From the NCBI RefSeq assembly GCF_000213175.1, contig NW_009799179.1:5553658-5617657 (forward strand): a stretch of DNA of 64,000 nt. Reading direction: 5' to 3'. Of the stretch, positions 11,945 through 24,511 are shown piece after piece (position 1 is the stretch's first letter; each line of letters opens with the position of its first letter). The notes beneath the pieces are model-generated. The model searched no databases. It had not been told where the DNA came from and worked only from the letters and a program-made list of their open reading frames with translations. Origin of the DNA: Neurospora tetrasperma FGSC 2508. Its lineage: Eukaryota > Ascomycota > Sordariomycetes > Sordariales > Sordariaceae. Position numbers and translations under genes: made by a program.

Positions 11945-14900
11945 GCGGCCACGACATACCCATCCAGCTCTTGGATGGGGGCTCCATCGACGTCCAACAC
12001 CATGATCAGATGAACGCCATGGATACGGCCATGAACCTCGACGATGTCGATGTTGATCTCTTTGGCGATTCTGTCATGGTGGACACCGCCTTGGATGGCT
12101 TGTCTGCCCCGAGGCCGATGCCGTCCAAGCACCTACGCCAACGGCTGGATGATCTGAGAACCCATGGGTGCCACCAGGCCATCGCATGGTCACGACAGGG
12201 TACCATTGCCTCCATCACCAAGGATGGCCGCTCGGTCGAGTTTCGCTTCCTAAGGTGCCGTCCAGAGGATGCCGGCTGGGAGTTGAGCGAACCATACCTT
12301 TATAGTCCTGCTATTATCCCCATGCATACGACGGCTGGTCCTATTGTTCATCTGGCCTGGTCCACCACCACCCCGACTCCCGAGCTCGCTGTCGTTGACG
12401 CTGTCGGCCGCATCACCATCCTCAGCCTCACCATCCATCTAAACCGTCCCTTCATAACCCGGAAGTGGGATGCCGACCCTGTCGACGACCTTCATGCGGT
12501 TGTTGGTTGTTACTGGCTCCCTTTGCTCAATCCAAGACAGTTTGGCGTCATGTACGGGCCTGCAGTATGGGTGCAGCCCGAAGATGCCAAAACCCCTGGC
12601 GATGGGCTGTACAAGTATGAGAGCTCGTACACAAAGCCTACAGGCCCTAACCATCCTAATACAAACAAAAGTGCCCTGGTCTCCATCACCACAAACGGTC
12701 TTCTCAGACTGATGTTTCAGAACAACAACACTCGCCTGGAGGAGACTGCCATCGAGCTAGAAAGCATCACTTCCTCGGACGATCTAATTACCCATGCCGC
12801 TCTTTGCAACGACAAGAATGCTCTCTTGATAGCCCTTGCTACAGCCTCCAAGCAATTGCGGATCGTCAAAGCCACGATCTCATGGGGAAACGACAAGCCT
12901 GCCGAAAAGCAGGCGCATCCACAAAACGCAGCTATAACCGCATCTATTTCAGAGCAACATGTCGCCGTCGCACCTTTGCTCCAGCACGATTCCAACGATC
13001 CAGTGCTGGATGACTCCATGTCTCAACTGTCCCATATCGAATTCCTGCCATCTATTCCCAAAGACAAGAACCTGCAGGCACATCATAACCCCGTTGTCCT
13101 CACGGTACGCTCTCACTTGCCAGCGGAAGGCGCTTCTCTGTACGAGCAGGAACCTACTAGTGTCATTGATCGGTGGGAAGTTGTGAGCGAGCAGCCACAG
13201 ACTTTGCACCCGGCCTTTGCCCAACTGAACACCGGAAACAGTATGACGAATCCCAATGTAAGACGTCTTAAACCATAATAAAATCTTAGTCTAAGCCGCT
13301 AACTTGACATATAGTCCATGACCCGCCTACGTAAACTGGACGCGGTTGTGATACCGAAAATCGTGGTTTCTGTGCAGGTTATGTATCTAGGCAAGGTGGT
13401 ATGCTTTGCCTTCAGCGATGGCACCATACAGTATCGCGATAGGGTTACTATGATGGAGTTGTTCAACGAGCAAAATGTTCATCGCGTCCTCAGCCCGCAT
13501 GACGTAGGGTTCCAATACGTCAACGACACGCCATGTACGCCTCTTTACTGTCCTTGAACACTCATCCACCGCCGCTAATCACTCACTCCTCTTTGACCAG
13601 GTCTCCAGGTTGCCTTCTCGCCGACTAATTGCTCTTATGTGCAAATATCCGAAGACTGGGATATAAAATGGAACAGCATGCGATATACTTTGACAGACGC
13701 CAATACTGCGTTACAAACCGGTGGGTTCTAACCTTGACAATGGTTATTGAATGTTCTTTGCTAACACCCAGTAGCCCAGCAAAGCGCCGTCATGGCAGCC
13801 CTGACTCTTGCTTTATCCTCGGCCATCACTACATCGATAAATTTTGATGATATCCTGGCGCTGGCCCGTCCCTACAGCGATAATCCACGTAAGACCATAT
13901 CTGGAGTTCCTCGACTCAGACAGCCATATACTGATACGTGTAAGTAGAATTTGCGGCCTCTTGGGTCAAAGATTTAGTCAACCTGCTTAAGCTGAATTTC
14001 GACTTTTCCGACGAGGGCCATTATGACTCATTGGTTCGAAGCCCTCTCTTCCAAATATCTCTTAGCATCCTCAACCACATGGGCTTCCGCGGCGAGTTCC
14101 GGCCCCGGCCATTTGAAGGAAAGCTATCTTTTCTCATACTCCAGATGCGAAACTTCATCGTTCTCGTGAGCCTTTCGCTCAATGCTCCCAAGAGCCTCGG
14201 GATCAGTCCACTGGACGAGGCAGAGGTCGTCGAGGTCTTGGTTGGCTGCGTCACATGGGCGCATACTCTGATAGGGTGGATGGTTGACTGCCTCTTCGAC
14301 CTCGCCGACGACCCGGCCTTCATAAGCATCTTGAAAGAGCAAAAAAGGTTTCCCGACCTGGCCAATTTCCTCCGGGCCCGCGGCGATGTATCCCTGCATC
14401 TCCTCTGCTGCTCCTCAGCTCGTGGCTTTATCATGGCCGCCTGCCGCAGATTAGCCCACCTCGAAGGCATGAGCAACCGTGCGATTCGCTACTGGGAAGC
14501 CAGTCGTCCCAAGACCGAAAATAACGACGGTAGCGGCGGCGGCGGCGGCGGCAAAGTCCTTCCCGACAGCCTCTACTTCGCCTACCGAAAGATGCAACGC
14601 GCCACCAGCTCATCTCTGATCAAAGTCCAGGAATTGAATGAAGTCCTGCAGGGTTTCGCCCAGGACGTGCGCACAGCCTACCAAGCGAGCCTCTCCCGGC
14701 GCCAATCTGGCAACAACCAAGCGCAACAACAGCATCCATCCCCCCAACAAAACAAAAATCAACCGCAACAGCAACAGAATGCCGAAGACCAGTTTATCAA
14801 GAAAGCACAGGCCCACTGCGAACTCGACATGCTCCTGGGCGCTAACCCCCCGCCTTGCTTCCGCGAGGTGCTACTCAAGTTCTTCACCCAAACTTTGCCC

Positions 14901-15605
14901 GTGTTCAAGAGCCATGTCGACCCGGCTAAGCTGTATTTCGCCAACTATGAGGTGCTGGAGATTGAAGAGAATCCGAGGATCCTGGCGGCTAGGAAGGCTA
15001 GGCGCAAGTACATTGATGTGTTTACAAAGCGGGAGATACAATTTCCTACTTCATCAGGGGATGCCCGTGGCGGAGGCGGCAGCAGCGGCGGTGGTAGTGC
15101 TGCTGCTGCTCCTGCTGGTGGTGGTGCTGGTGCTGGTGGTGAAGATGATGGTAAACGAGGAGGTATCACTGGTGCGGGTGAAGGTCAAACACCCAGCCAA
15201 AACACTCTCGCACCAGGTGGCGGGATTTCCATCAAGATCGAGCTCGGTACCGGATCGACCCCGAACCTCAAGGGGGTTTCCACCCCGGCGGGCGGCGGCG
15301 GCGGCGGCGGGAACGCAAAAACAGCTGGTGGGAGCAATGCCGCCGCTGTGGGTGCGAATGCCGCCAACGGAGGAGTAGGAGGAGGAGGAGGAGCGAACAT
15401 CAACAGCAACGGCACTGCTGAAAACACCAGCAATCAGTGGCGGAGATGTGTCCGGTGCACGGCGGTCATGGAGGATTTCCCTGGTAATCATTACAGGGCT
15501 GGGTTCACGTTTGTGATGGCGCAGCAGAGGAAGTGTATGTGTGGTGCGTGGTGGGCGTTGGTTCCCAAAACTACGGGCGGGGAAGGGGCTACGGAGGGAT
15601 GGTGA
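11941..15605 (+). CDS. med16: Mediator complex subunit 16 (Med16/Sin4)
   Basis: Med16 is a tail-module subunit of Mediator and links activators to RNA polymerase II in the nucleus. I read five exons (11941-13257, 13315-13534, 13601-13720, 13772-13888, 13948-15605) with short introns; all junctions keep frame and give 1143 aa. The N-terminal half has the WD40-like pattern of fungal Med16 (HLAWSTTTPTPELAVVDAVG and similar). The middle is helical. The C-terminal third carries a poly-Gln stretch and long Gly/Ala-rich low-complexity inserts (about residues 960-1090). The extreme C-terminus returns to conserved sequence with paired cysteines (RCVRC...KCMCGAWWAL), a likely metal site typical of the family. 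The low-complexity inserts make it longer than the yeast protein. The assignment is firm; the small internal exons come from consensus and frame only. Confidence 0.9.
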
Positions 15606-16494
15606 ATAGGATGCATACCCGGTCCTTTATGGTGCTGTTATTGGAATTACTCGACTTGGGGTCCAATAAAAGGGCGTTTCATGGTATGAAGAGAAAGTGG
15701 TTTGATGAGGATGGGGTTGTCAGCTGAGAAAGGATGGCTGTGAGGGATGTGAGCAGGATAAATCAGGATAGGTAGGATATGCTAGGTGTGTCTTGTAAAG
15801 AAAATGAAAATCACGGGGTTTTTGTTCATTGTAGGCAGATATCTGTGTCTCGCATAGTCCCAGGGAGCCAGGTTCAATCATGGTACTCGACGCATTCGGC
15901 TTGGGACAATGAATATCAGGTACGCTACGCTGCCCCTGACCAGAACATGACAAGTGACTGCAGCAGGACAATTCGGCCATGTTTTTGCTTCCTTAGGAGA
16001 TATTAAAGATCCAGAGAATGGGGAAACGTGGGCAATGCCAGGAGTCGTTGGAAGCCCTCTGGCCATAACCGTTGTGGTGGGATCTCTCCATGCCGAGGAA
16101 GTGGTTCTTGTAGTGTACAGTACGGGGTAAGAAGCCCGGGATAAGGGGCAATTTATGGGGCGGTTGAGTGCGGGGGAGGTGATATTGTCCGCTAATATTT
16201 CCTATTTCCACACCAACCGGGTCAAGGTTTCACCAAGACGGGACATAGTATGGTTCGGTGACAACTCAACCGCCCCCCATGGGCCAGGCACAATGTTTCT
16301 GGTTGCGGGTGATAAGTTTAAATAAAGACATCTTTCCATCGGGAGGACCGTCTGTGGTGACCCGAAACGTTTCTTCTCTTCAAGCCGTTGACATTATCAA
16401 TAATCGATGTATCACGGACCAGTGCCATCTATCCTTTACTTGAACATTTCCTTCTCACTCTCAAGCGTTAAGGCTATAAAGTATCACCACCAAG
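15606..16494 (+). other. Intergenic, med16 to the DUF3500 gene
   Basis: This 0.9-kb gap between two plus-strand genes contains the med16 3' flank and the promoter of the next gene. I see no coding or RNA feature in it. Confidence 0.5.
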
Positions 16495-17867
16495 ATGGTC
16501 AGTGACAGCGGCCATGGCGCCGAGTATCGCCAATACCTCCCAGACCTAACCATCCCACGCTTTACAACTATGCAAAAGCAAGATGCCCATGAATACGCGA
16601 AGGAGTTCATCAACGGAGGAAATCCTCCATGGCTACACGGTCTCTACTTGCACTGGAGAAAGCTCTTCCAAGACCCCTTCAAGGGGATTACCAACGACGG
16701 TTAGATCACTCACCCCCTCCACCCTCACTTAACACGTCTCGTCCACTCCTTTACTCACAACTTTTGCATGGGAAAAAAAATACAGGAACTGTCCGCCCCA
16801 ATCTCTTTACCCTCCAAGACGAGGGCATGCCCATCGACTCCATTGTCTCCGCCACCACCAACCTCCTCTCCCTCCTCTCCCCCCAACAGCGCTCAGCAGT
16901 GACCTACCACATCGACTCGCCAGAATGGCGCACCTGGTCCAACCCCGAATTCTTGCTCAGCAACAAAGGAATCCGCCTCGATGAGGTCCCTTCCGCCACC
17001 CGGGACGCCGTTCTCGCCGTGCTACACTCCACCCTCTCACCCGAAGGCTACGCCAAAGCCCTTGGCGCCATGCGCATCAACGGCTTCCTGGGGGACCTAG
17101 TCCAAGCCCCGCGCGTCTGCAACGAGTTCAGTTACAACTTTGTACTCTTTCAAACCGCCTCCGGCCCTTCCACTTCCCAGCCATGGGGCTTTTCGTTTTA
17201 TGGCCACCATCTGTGTCTGAACGTGTTCCTGTACAAAACCCAAGTGGTCATCTCGCCCTGGTTCACCGGCGCAGAGCCGAACCTGATCGACGCCGGGCCA
17301 TACAAGGGCACCCGTATCCTCCAGGAGGAAGAGAAGCTGGGGTTGCAACTGATGCAGAGCCTCTCGGCTGAGCAGCAGAGGCAAGCTCAGGTGTACAAGC
17401 TCCTGCGCGACCCGGCCATGCCCAAGGGGAGATGGAATCACGACGACCAGCGACATTTGTGCGGCGCGTACCGGGACAACCGGGTGGTTCCGTACGAGGG
17501 GGTTTCCGTTGCTGGCTTCACAGAAGAGCAGAAAAGGTTGGTGGAGAAAATATTGGAGCAGTACCTGCTTTATCTGCCCGCGCAAGCTAGGGAGATCCGT
17601 ATGGGCCAGATCAGGGAATGGTTCGATAAGGAGACGTATTTTTGCTGGATTGGCGAGTTTGGCGATGATGATGCTTTTTACTATCGGATTCAGAGCCCTG
17701 TGGTGATTGTTGAGTTCGATCACCATAGTGGTGTGTTTTTGACGAACAAGGAGCCGGCCAAGTTTCACATTCACACGCTGTTGAGGACGCCGAATGCGGG
17801 GGATTATGGGATGGCGTTGAGGGGGCTGTTGGAGGGCGAGAAGCAGGAGTATGTTTGGGAGGGATAG
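16495..17867 (+). CDS. DUF3500-family protein
   Basis: Two exons, 16495-16699 and 16786-17867, with an 86-nt intron ending in ATACAG, encode 428 aa. The protein has the features of the DUF3500 family found in fungi and bacteria: LSPQQRSAVTYHIDS near residue 100, WGFSFYGHHLCLNVF, a GTRILQEEEKLGLQL stretch, and a C-terminal FDHHSGVF followed by KFHIHTLLRTPN. The family has no established reaction. Conserved His and Asp residues suggest metal or ligand binding, which is inference. There is no signal peptide or membrane segment, so it is probably cytosolic. I chose the first in-frame ATG; the first exon carries a helix (MQKQDAHEYAKEFINGG) consistent with a real N-terminus. Confidence 0.85.
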
Positions 17868-18286
17868 TTAAGTGATGGACTGGAAAACCCGAAACCTCGA
17901 AGCCAAGTAACAAGAGATGATCACAGGACGGTATGACAGCTCTGGCCGTTTTGTCGTTGTGGACAAATAAAAGATAGGAGGGTGGGAAATGCTGGACAGG
18001 GAGAAGAGGGGGGGAGGGGGGGAAGAAGAAAGAAGAGGGTGCACCCCACCACCATGTCGCACCTGCCATATGTATTGACGATTGGCGGCTATTCTAGAGT
18101 CGCAACTTCCTAGACAAAGCTTTCACAAGCGATGGAGATTTCCACATGTGGATGCACAGTCTTTGTGCGGTTAAACGGGATGATCTGGGTCGAGTCCTAT
18201 GCGTCCGTCTCCTCCCCATACCAGTCAGGCCAGCGCTCGAAACATGGAGCGTCAACATCGACTTCGACATCGCACAAAGCCACTCT
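17868..18286 (+). other. Short intergenic region
   Basis: The region contains a 3' flank with a G/A-rich tract near 18000-18030 and then the leader of the next gene. An in-frame upstream ATG at 18146 would add 47 residues to that gene. Confidence 0.4.
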
Positions 18287-19812
18287 ATGATGCCAATGGC
18301 TTCGGCATCGCAATTGACCTCGCCCTTCTTTAGCCAAGAAACAGCTAGTACCAACAACAGCTCACAGTCGTCACTACTATCTTCCCAAGCCTCGCAGCCT
18401 TCGACACAAGCCTCTCGGGCTTCGTCACCACTTGAGCCCGATCCGGAAGAAGATCTTGACCAGGAATATTTAGACGAAATCGACGAGCATCCGCCTGACG
18501 GATGGACCGGATATTTGAGTGCCCAGTATCAGACCCATATCGTCGACAATCTGAAGCAGACCGTGTTCGAGAAGATCGACCAGCTCAAAGCCTCCATTAC
18601 CTCCCTTCAGCAGAATCATGCCAGTCAAGAGAAAGCCAGCACAGCATCCGTCAACGAATTCAGAGCCACACACGATCAGATTTTCAGCACCCTTCGAGAC
18701 CTCAAGCCTATTCCAAGCCGGCTTTCCGCACTAGAAACCCATGTCAGGCAGAACAAGGAACAAGCAGGCTATGCCCTGTCCAATCTCGACGACAAGGTCT
18801 CGAGGCTGAAGACAGATCTGGGAGTAAAGTATGACGGAGCCATGAGGGGGTTGAAAAGCGTCCAACAACAGAATATGTCCCTCCTTGAGGCACTCGAAGT
18901 CCTGCAGGGGAAGATTAGGAATTTGCAGCAACAACAGACGCAGACGAATGAGAGGCTCTCCTCTTTCCAAAATGAAATAGAGAAGGCTTTGGCACCATAC
19001 CAAGGACTTTCCCATGAGGCCATGGAATTATTGAGACAGCTCCATTCTCGTCGCGCGGATCTCATGGGACTTATGGACCGGCCGACCACAGCTACGAGCG
19101 GCTCGAACGTGCCACTTATTGAAGCAGGTAGGTTGTCATATTCCTTCCGTAGCCGGCTCAATATCTGACAGTTGTAGCGCCTCAAACCCATCTGCCTTGG
19201 AGATCGCCCCAAAATACGGCCAACGAAAGCAACCCAAGCCAGCTAGTTCAGGCAGTTTCCAAGACCAGAGCAGCGCAAAAAAGAAAAGAATTGCCACCAG
19301 CACTTGATCTCACGGGTTCGGAACCCTCTGTTGAGAAGAGAGCAAACCCAAAGCGAAGGAAAATCGACTTACCTGCGGTCAGCTCGAATCAACAACATCT
19401 TGATGACACGAACAGGCTGCCTCTCGCCACAGCTAAGAAAGCGCTTCCCGCTCGAGAGAAACGACCATCTGCCACGACCAAGCAGCCCGGCACCACGAAG
19501 CAGAAAGCCCCCGTTGCAGACATGGAAACCCCTCCTGTCAGAGCCAACGTTCAAGACATGAGGTTGCTCTTCAAGAAACACAACGATGCATACAAAGCAA
19601 GACCACCCAAAGCCGAGTGGCTCTTCATATGGAAGTTCATAAACGAGATTGAGAGTCCAGAGAAGCTGAGACATCTTCAAGAGCGCTTGTTGGAACTTTT
19701 ACCAGACCATATCTCGCAGCGAAGAGCGTCACATCGTCTTGGAGATAAATTTATCCAAATATCGAGATCGCTGACCTGGGGCCAGTTTGCGAAGGCACTT
19801 GCCGAAGTGTAG
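18287..19812 (+). CDS. Uncharacterised coiled-coil protein
   Basis: Exons 18287-19127 and 19178-19812, with a 50-nt intron bearing a CTGAC branch site, encode about 491 aa (538 aa from the upstream ATG at 18146). I do not recognise the family. Seen: a Ser/Gln-rich disordered N-terminus (about 1-45); an acidic stretch followed by a DGWTGYLSAQYQ motif near residue 70; a long heptad-like coiled coil (about 80-260); a Lys-rich linker with nuclear-localisation-like clusters (NPKRRK); and a conserved-looking helical C-terminal domain (last 85 residues, with LFKKHNDAYKARPPKAEWLF). This layout suits a nuclear or chromosomal scaffold. A meiotic axis protein of the Mer2/Rec15 kind is one idea, without sequence proof. 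The start is uncertain. Confidence 0.75.
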
Positions 19813-20272
19813 CAACGGTAAGGTGGTTCTATGGATGGAATATATGATATTACAGAATGTGGAGGAGAGCTACCATTTCACAGCCTTGATCATATGAGGC
19901 GTGTGCCATCTCTCGGGCTCATATATGTGGTATGTTGCAAGTCGAGTGGGTCAGTATCTGGATGCGAAGATGGTCAAAGGGCACCCGAAGGACGTACAGG
20001 GAGGCGCACTATGCCTATAATTGGGACCAACTCCATGTCATTCACTATATATCAACAGTATGGGGCAGGGTAATGGAGTAAAGATAGGAATATCTAAGAT
20101 CGGGCTCTAGAGAACATATAACAGAGAACAAATGGGTGTCATGTAACCGGAAGGCCAGCCGAGTTCGAACCAGATCTATCCAATATATGATTTGCTCAAC
20201 CCTCTTCCTTGTCATTTCACATCGATGTCAAAGCGAAACATATCCTTCGTAATCCATTTTTTCTTATTTATT
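19813..20272. other. Short intergenic region
   Basis: This is the 3' flank of the coiled-coil gene. It is AT-rich towards 20100-20200, and nothing else is recognised. Confidence 0.4.
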
Positions 20273-20839
20273 TCACACCCTAACATGCCGGTGAGAACCC
20301 CTCATCAAATTAACCGCCCAACACGCCTCCTTGAAATGGCCCGAATTCGCTCCCATATGATCCTCGCACTTTTTCGCCAACCCCTTACACGTCGCATCCT
20401 CATCCAATACCGCACCTACCCAATCTCCACAAAACACCGTGTTAAAGACAATACTATGGTGCTTGCAAATGGTACTGGAGCGAACATCCGCGGTCAAATA
20501 CGGATGTGGTCAGCGGCGTTCCGAAATCTGGCGGGTCTGCTCTCGGGACAGCGGAAACAACTAACGCCATGCGCGGCCGCGTTAGTTGAAGAGGAAGAAG
20601 AAAGAAAATGTAATACCTCTAGTCACAGTCGTCGTACTCCCGGCTAGTTTCGTCGCGAGATCGGATCCGCGCAGGAAATACCAGACTTTGATGAAGCCTA
20701 TTGATCCTCCTCCTCCTCCTCCTCCTCCATCTTTCTCTTTGTTCCCACCACCACCGCCAACTCGAGTCATTCCCAGAAACATTATAATACCACTCAACAC
20801 CATGAGATTTTTCACGCCCCATACAAAGGATGAGAACAA
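20273..20839 (-). pseudogene. Broken GH16 beta-glucanase-like gene fragment
   Basis: The minus strand holds pieces of the C-terminal third of fungal GH16 endo-1,3(4)-beta-glucanases in family order: GFIKVWYFLRGS; then AGNPPDFGTPL after removing a plausible 101-nt intron (20537-20637, GTACGA..AGCAG with ACTAAC branch); CSLQYHL; then, in a different frame, HSIVFNTVFCGDW and the family's C-terminal helix ending ACWAVNL. The frame changes once near 20462-20470 with no splice signals. The N-terminal part with the catalytic ExDxxE is missing; in its place is a Gly-rich low-complexity stretch. Normally invariant positions are changed (CGDWAG to CGDWVG, AYW to ACW). I therefore read it as a decayed, truncated secreted-enzyme gene. 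A sequencing slip could explain the frame change but not the lost N-terminus. Confidence 0.6.
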
Positions 20840-20871
20840 TAGAAAACCTTACGAGATGCTGAGGATGCTGG

Positions 20872-20901
<30 letters not shown>
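20872..20901. repeat. A homopolymer, 30 nt
   Basis: An uninterrupted run of about 30 A lies just upstream of the GH16 remnant on its coding strand. Confidence 0.9.
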
Positions 20902-20903
<2 letters not shown>

Positions 20904-22824
20904 ACCAGATGAGCTTATACATACTGATATATGCTCGAGAGGAGGTCAATAGCGAATGTATGTATACTTCAGTCGTGTACAAGCAGTCATGAACTTCTGT
21001 TCTTCTTCAACGTTTGGAGTTTGTCCATGAGTGACTGATCTACCTACTCGTATAATGTGATGAATAGAGCCACTCGACTATCTCTTGAGACACCCATAAG
21101 AGAAAACTGACACAACAAAAAACGAAGCAAGCTTTTCTTTCAGGTACCGGGAGTCGATCGCTTCATCGCTGAGCTCTACCGCTTGATACTTACCTTCCCT
21201 GTTAAATTTCGCGATGAGCACTGGGACACAGATCCGTGAGGCATTCTTAACGGGCGGATGTTCTTCTACATCAATGAAAGCGATTGCCCATAGAATCTTG
21301 AGTATCTAGGTATTCCTAGCACCCACGCACTCTCTATGTACACGCAGACCGCAGCAAACCGCACCTACCCAGCGAGCCAGCCTCCCCCCAAGGTCGGCTA
21401 CCGTGGTCTAGAATCACGGACTTCCCAAGGCACCAAAGTTCACAACAAAGAGATACCATGATGTTTGACATTGGCGAGGAATTTGGAAATTTCTGGATAA
21501 GCTGTTGATCTGCTTGATCTTGTGTCCTATTCCAAGACCTCTCGCATTTATTCTGCCCTCTGTAAGATTCCCAGGGTGTGCATCTCTAACCACTGAGGCA
21601 GCCTTACTAGTCACTGATGATCTCCCCGCGCCACAGTAGTGGATGGTGGTGCCTGGGCAATCCGAGTACAAGAAAGCAGTCAGGAAGGACTAACTCATTC
21701 CGATCGTAAGCCTGTCAGACGTGCATTGTCCTTCTTGATGACCGTATTGTGTCCAATCTTCCTGTGATACTCTCCTACCAATGCTATCTGCAAAAAAAAA
21801 CGTACCTGCAGATGATCAATGTCTAAACCATGTAGGCAACACTCATCACACAGCATTGGCAGCGGAGCTCGAACCCGAAAAGAGGTCCAAATCTCGCGTC
21901 AACTTGCTTCGAGCGGTTGGTGCGCCCGATTTTGACAGGGTCACGGTGTTATCTACTCTCTTCAGACGGCTCTGTAAGTCAACTCGAGGCTCGTGGAAGG
22001 CATCGAGTAACAAACTTGCATGCCGTATCTGCGGCAGTGAAACCTGGACTGGCTCGATGCGGTGATTGTGTCTGTCTGGTTCCTGTTCGCTGAGCCCATT
22101 CACCCATGTAAGAAACAGCAAGTGCTGTTTATAGATTGAGCCAATGCGCCTTGATATGCCTCTACAACAACACATCGCTGATGCTCGATCTCTTTGCCAT
22201 ACCTAGGGGTAACAGCTGCTGACGTAGGTTCGTTTACTTCGTACAAATGCGATGTATGTGTAGCCACAGTAAAGTCCGTAATTCTTGGCGCCAACACTTT
22301 CCCGTCACCCAGCCTGCGTGAAGACTTCGGAACAGAAACACAAGGAGGACTTGGCGTTGGACATGACAATCATTATTCGTCCCCATACATAAGTCTAAGA
22401 TGAGAAGCCACACCCCATAATTCAAATTGCCCAACGGCTAGTAGGACTCAGGTGAGTAAGTCGAAGTGCAATGGGAACAGAATCGAGAAGAGAAAAGGGC
22501 CCCGCGATTTCCGACCGGGGAACCAAACATTATCATGACTATTTTCTTTTTCCAGCAATGAGATAGAGAACCTCCTTTCTCAAACATCCCTCATTTTGAT
22601 GTAATAGGCGTATACAAAATTGGGGTATACAGAATTATATAAAGACAACATGGGAAGTAACTTGATTATAGACGTAGTGTCGCCATTTGTCGGCCAAACC
22701 GCCTCTAGTTGCTGGCGGCGTACCGTGGAGGGCTCAACACAACATTAACTTCGAGCGATCGAATAGAAACGTCGTGAGTATCGTGTCGTTCGCATCAGGG
22801 TTTGAAGACTGTAGATGATGTGTT
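20902..22824. other. Gene-poor interval
   Basis: The 1.9 kb contains short opposing reading frames (for example 21781-22065 + and 21846-22175 -), none with a recognisable motif or spliced partner. The right end is the 3' flank of the mannosyltransferase gene. Confidence 0.45.
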
Positions 22825-24307
22825 TTAGAACTTGACCTTCTTTCCGGTCAGCTTGAACCAGATCCAGCAAAGGAGGTCCTCCTTGAATCGTTCCCACAAC
22901 GACCGGTTGAGGTGATAGCTCAGCTCGCGGAAGTTGTACATCTCACCCCAACAGTCTCGGCCCCATTCACAGCCGGCCATGTTGACCAGGAAATCCCGAT
23001 CCTTCTGGTCGTAATGTATGCGCGGATCGTTGCCCTTTTCAGAGCAGGCGCCTGTAGGGAAACTGTTGATCATGCGCTGCGGAAGGAAGGCCGTACTTTT
23101 CCGAATCCAGGGTTGCGCAGTGTAAAGCTGCTCCAAGGCATCTTGCTCCTTGTGTTCCCACTCCATGTGCTTCTGTTCGTATGCCACAGGATCCCACCAA
23201 ACATCAAGTAAATGGTCCGTCCAAGTGCTGCGGCGCATGAAGAAGGAACCCAAATTGAATCCAGAGCAATCCTGCGACAGCATGAGGTGAATCGAGTTCG
23301 GGTTCCCATCTCCAATCGGGCTTTTCGAGAGTTCGTCGAGGTAAGGGTCGGCCGGGGGGTGAGAAATGTTCAACGGATTGTACTCATTGATGTCGCGGTA
23401 GGTGACATCCTCGATGTGGTCGAAAATATGGTCCTGCAGAGACTTCGATGGCTCCATAATGAAGGTGTTGAGGTCAAGCCACCAAACCCTGGGAGAAAAT
23501 CAGCCACGGATCACATCCAGGAAACAGAGTGGGAACTTACCATTCTGCCTTGGGATACTTTCGCAGAGTGGAGCGGATGAAATCAACCTTTTCCCAGCTC
23601 TCGCGCCATTCATGCGCATAGCGTTTCTTTGTGCTCATGTCGACAATCTCGAGATCGTATCCCCACTTGGCAACGTATTTCTTCTTGTTGCGAATCGAGT
23701 CCCTCTCGATTGCCCATTCCCTGGCGCCCTTCCACTCCATAACACCACCGCCAACGTTGGCAGCCAGAATGATGACAAACTTCTGGCCCCCACCAAGCCA
23801 TGATGTTCTTCGGTAGTAGTATACCAGAGCTTTCCAGGGTGTTAGGTCACTGTATAATCGATCCAAGGTGGGGGGTTGCAAAGACTCACGAGTGCTGTAA
23901 AAGATGATGTATGCTAGCAGGAACAAGAGGCCAAAGGCTAGCAGCATCTTGGTCCTCCTGCTCATCCTCCCCGTGATGCCTCGTATCCTGCCGAGTCGTG
24001 GCATGTTCCATCGACCTTGGCCAATCTTCTCTCTCTCGGCGCCATGGGTGTTGTCGGCCTTGAATCGGGGCAGCGAACTTGATATCCGACGCATGTGGCG
24101 GCTAAAGAAGCCCTGGTTCTGTGTCGAGAAGGACTGGTATGCGGCGCCGCCCATGTTTTTTTGCCTTTCCCACATGACGGGCGTCCCGTTGGATCCGGCG
24201 TAGGCCTTGGTAGGACTCGATCGACCGCTCGGGCTGAGGTTGTTTGTAAGGCCTGGACTTGCCCAGCCACCACCGGGAACGGGAGAAGGACTGCGGGACA
24301 GCGACAT
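22825..24307 (-). CDS. mnn10: GT34 alpha-1,6-mannosyltransferase, Mnn10 type
   Basis: This is a Golgi type II membrane glycosyltransferase of the GMA12/MNN10 family (GT34). Yeast Mnn10 belongs to the M-Pol II complex that extends the alpha-1,6 mannan backbone on N-glycans. From the ATG at 24307 (MSLSRSPSPVPGGG, as I remember for fungal orthologues) two exons, 23541-24307 and 22825-23488, give 476 aa. The intron 23489-23540 has GTAAGT..CCCAG ends and splits a Trp codon. Seen: a Ser/Pro/Gly-rich cytosolic tail; one membrane anchor (MLLAFGLLFLLAYIIFY, about residues 120-137); VIILAANVGGGVMEWKGAREW; the DxD-type metal site in WWLDLN; then SQDCSGFNLGSFF and GCEWGRDC. A second in-frame 60-nt intron (GTGAGT..GAAAG, near 23838-23897) would remove 20 residues after the anchor and is possible. 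An N-terminal extension is described separately. Confidence 0.88.
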
Positions 24308-24511
24308 TGCAGTGATCGGGGTGCCTAGAGCAGACGGAAGGACCAAGCGACAGTCAGTAACACGCAGATGACATCGGACAAGTGCCCAGCGGCCAGACGG
24401 GTGAAAGTGAGACGGCGGCCGTGAGACCGCTGGTGGCAGTCACGGGCGTGGGACAGGGCAAAAGGACAACAGGGACCCCTTCAAAGCTTGGACAAAAGGA
24501 AGAACACGTAC

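Noticed and set aside
21781-22175. Overlapping opposite frames considered as a small gene
   Set aside because: Neither strand shows a family motif or a consistent splice pattern.
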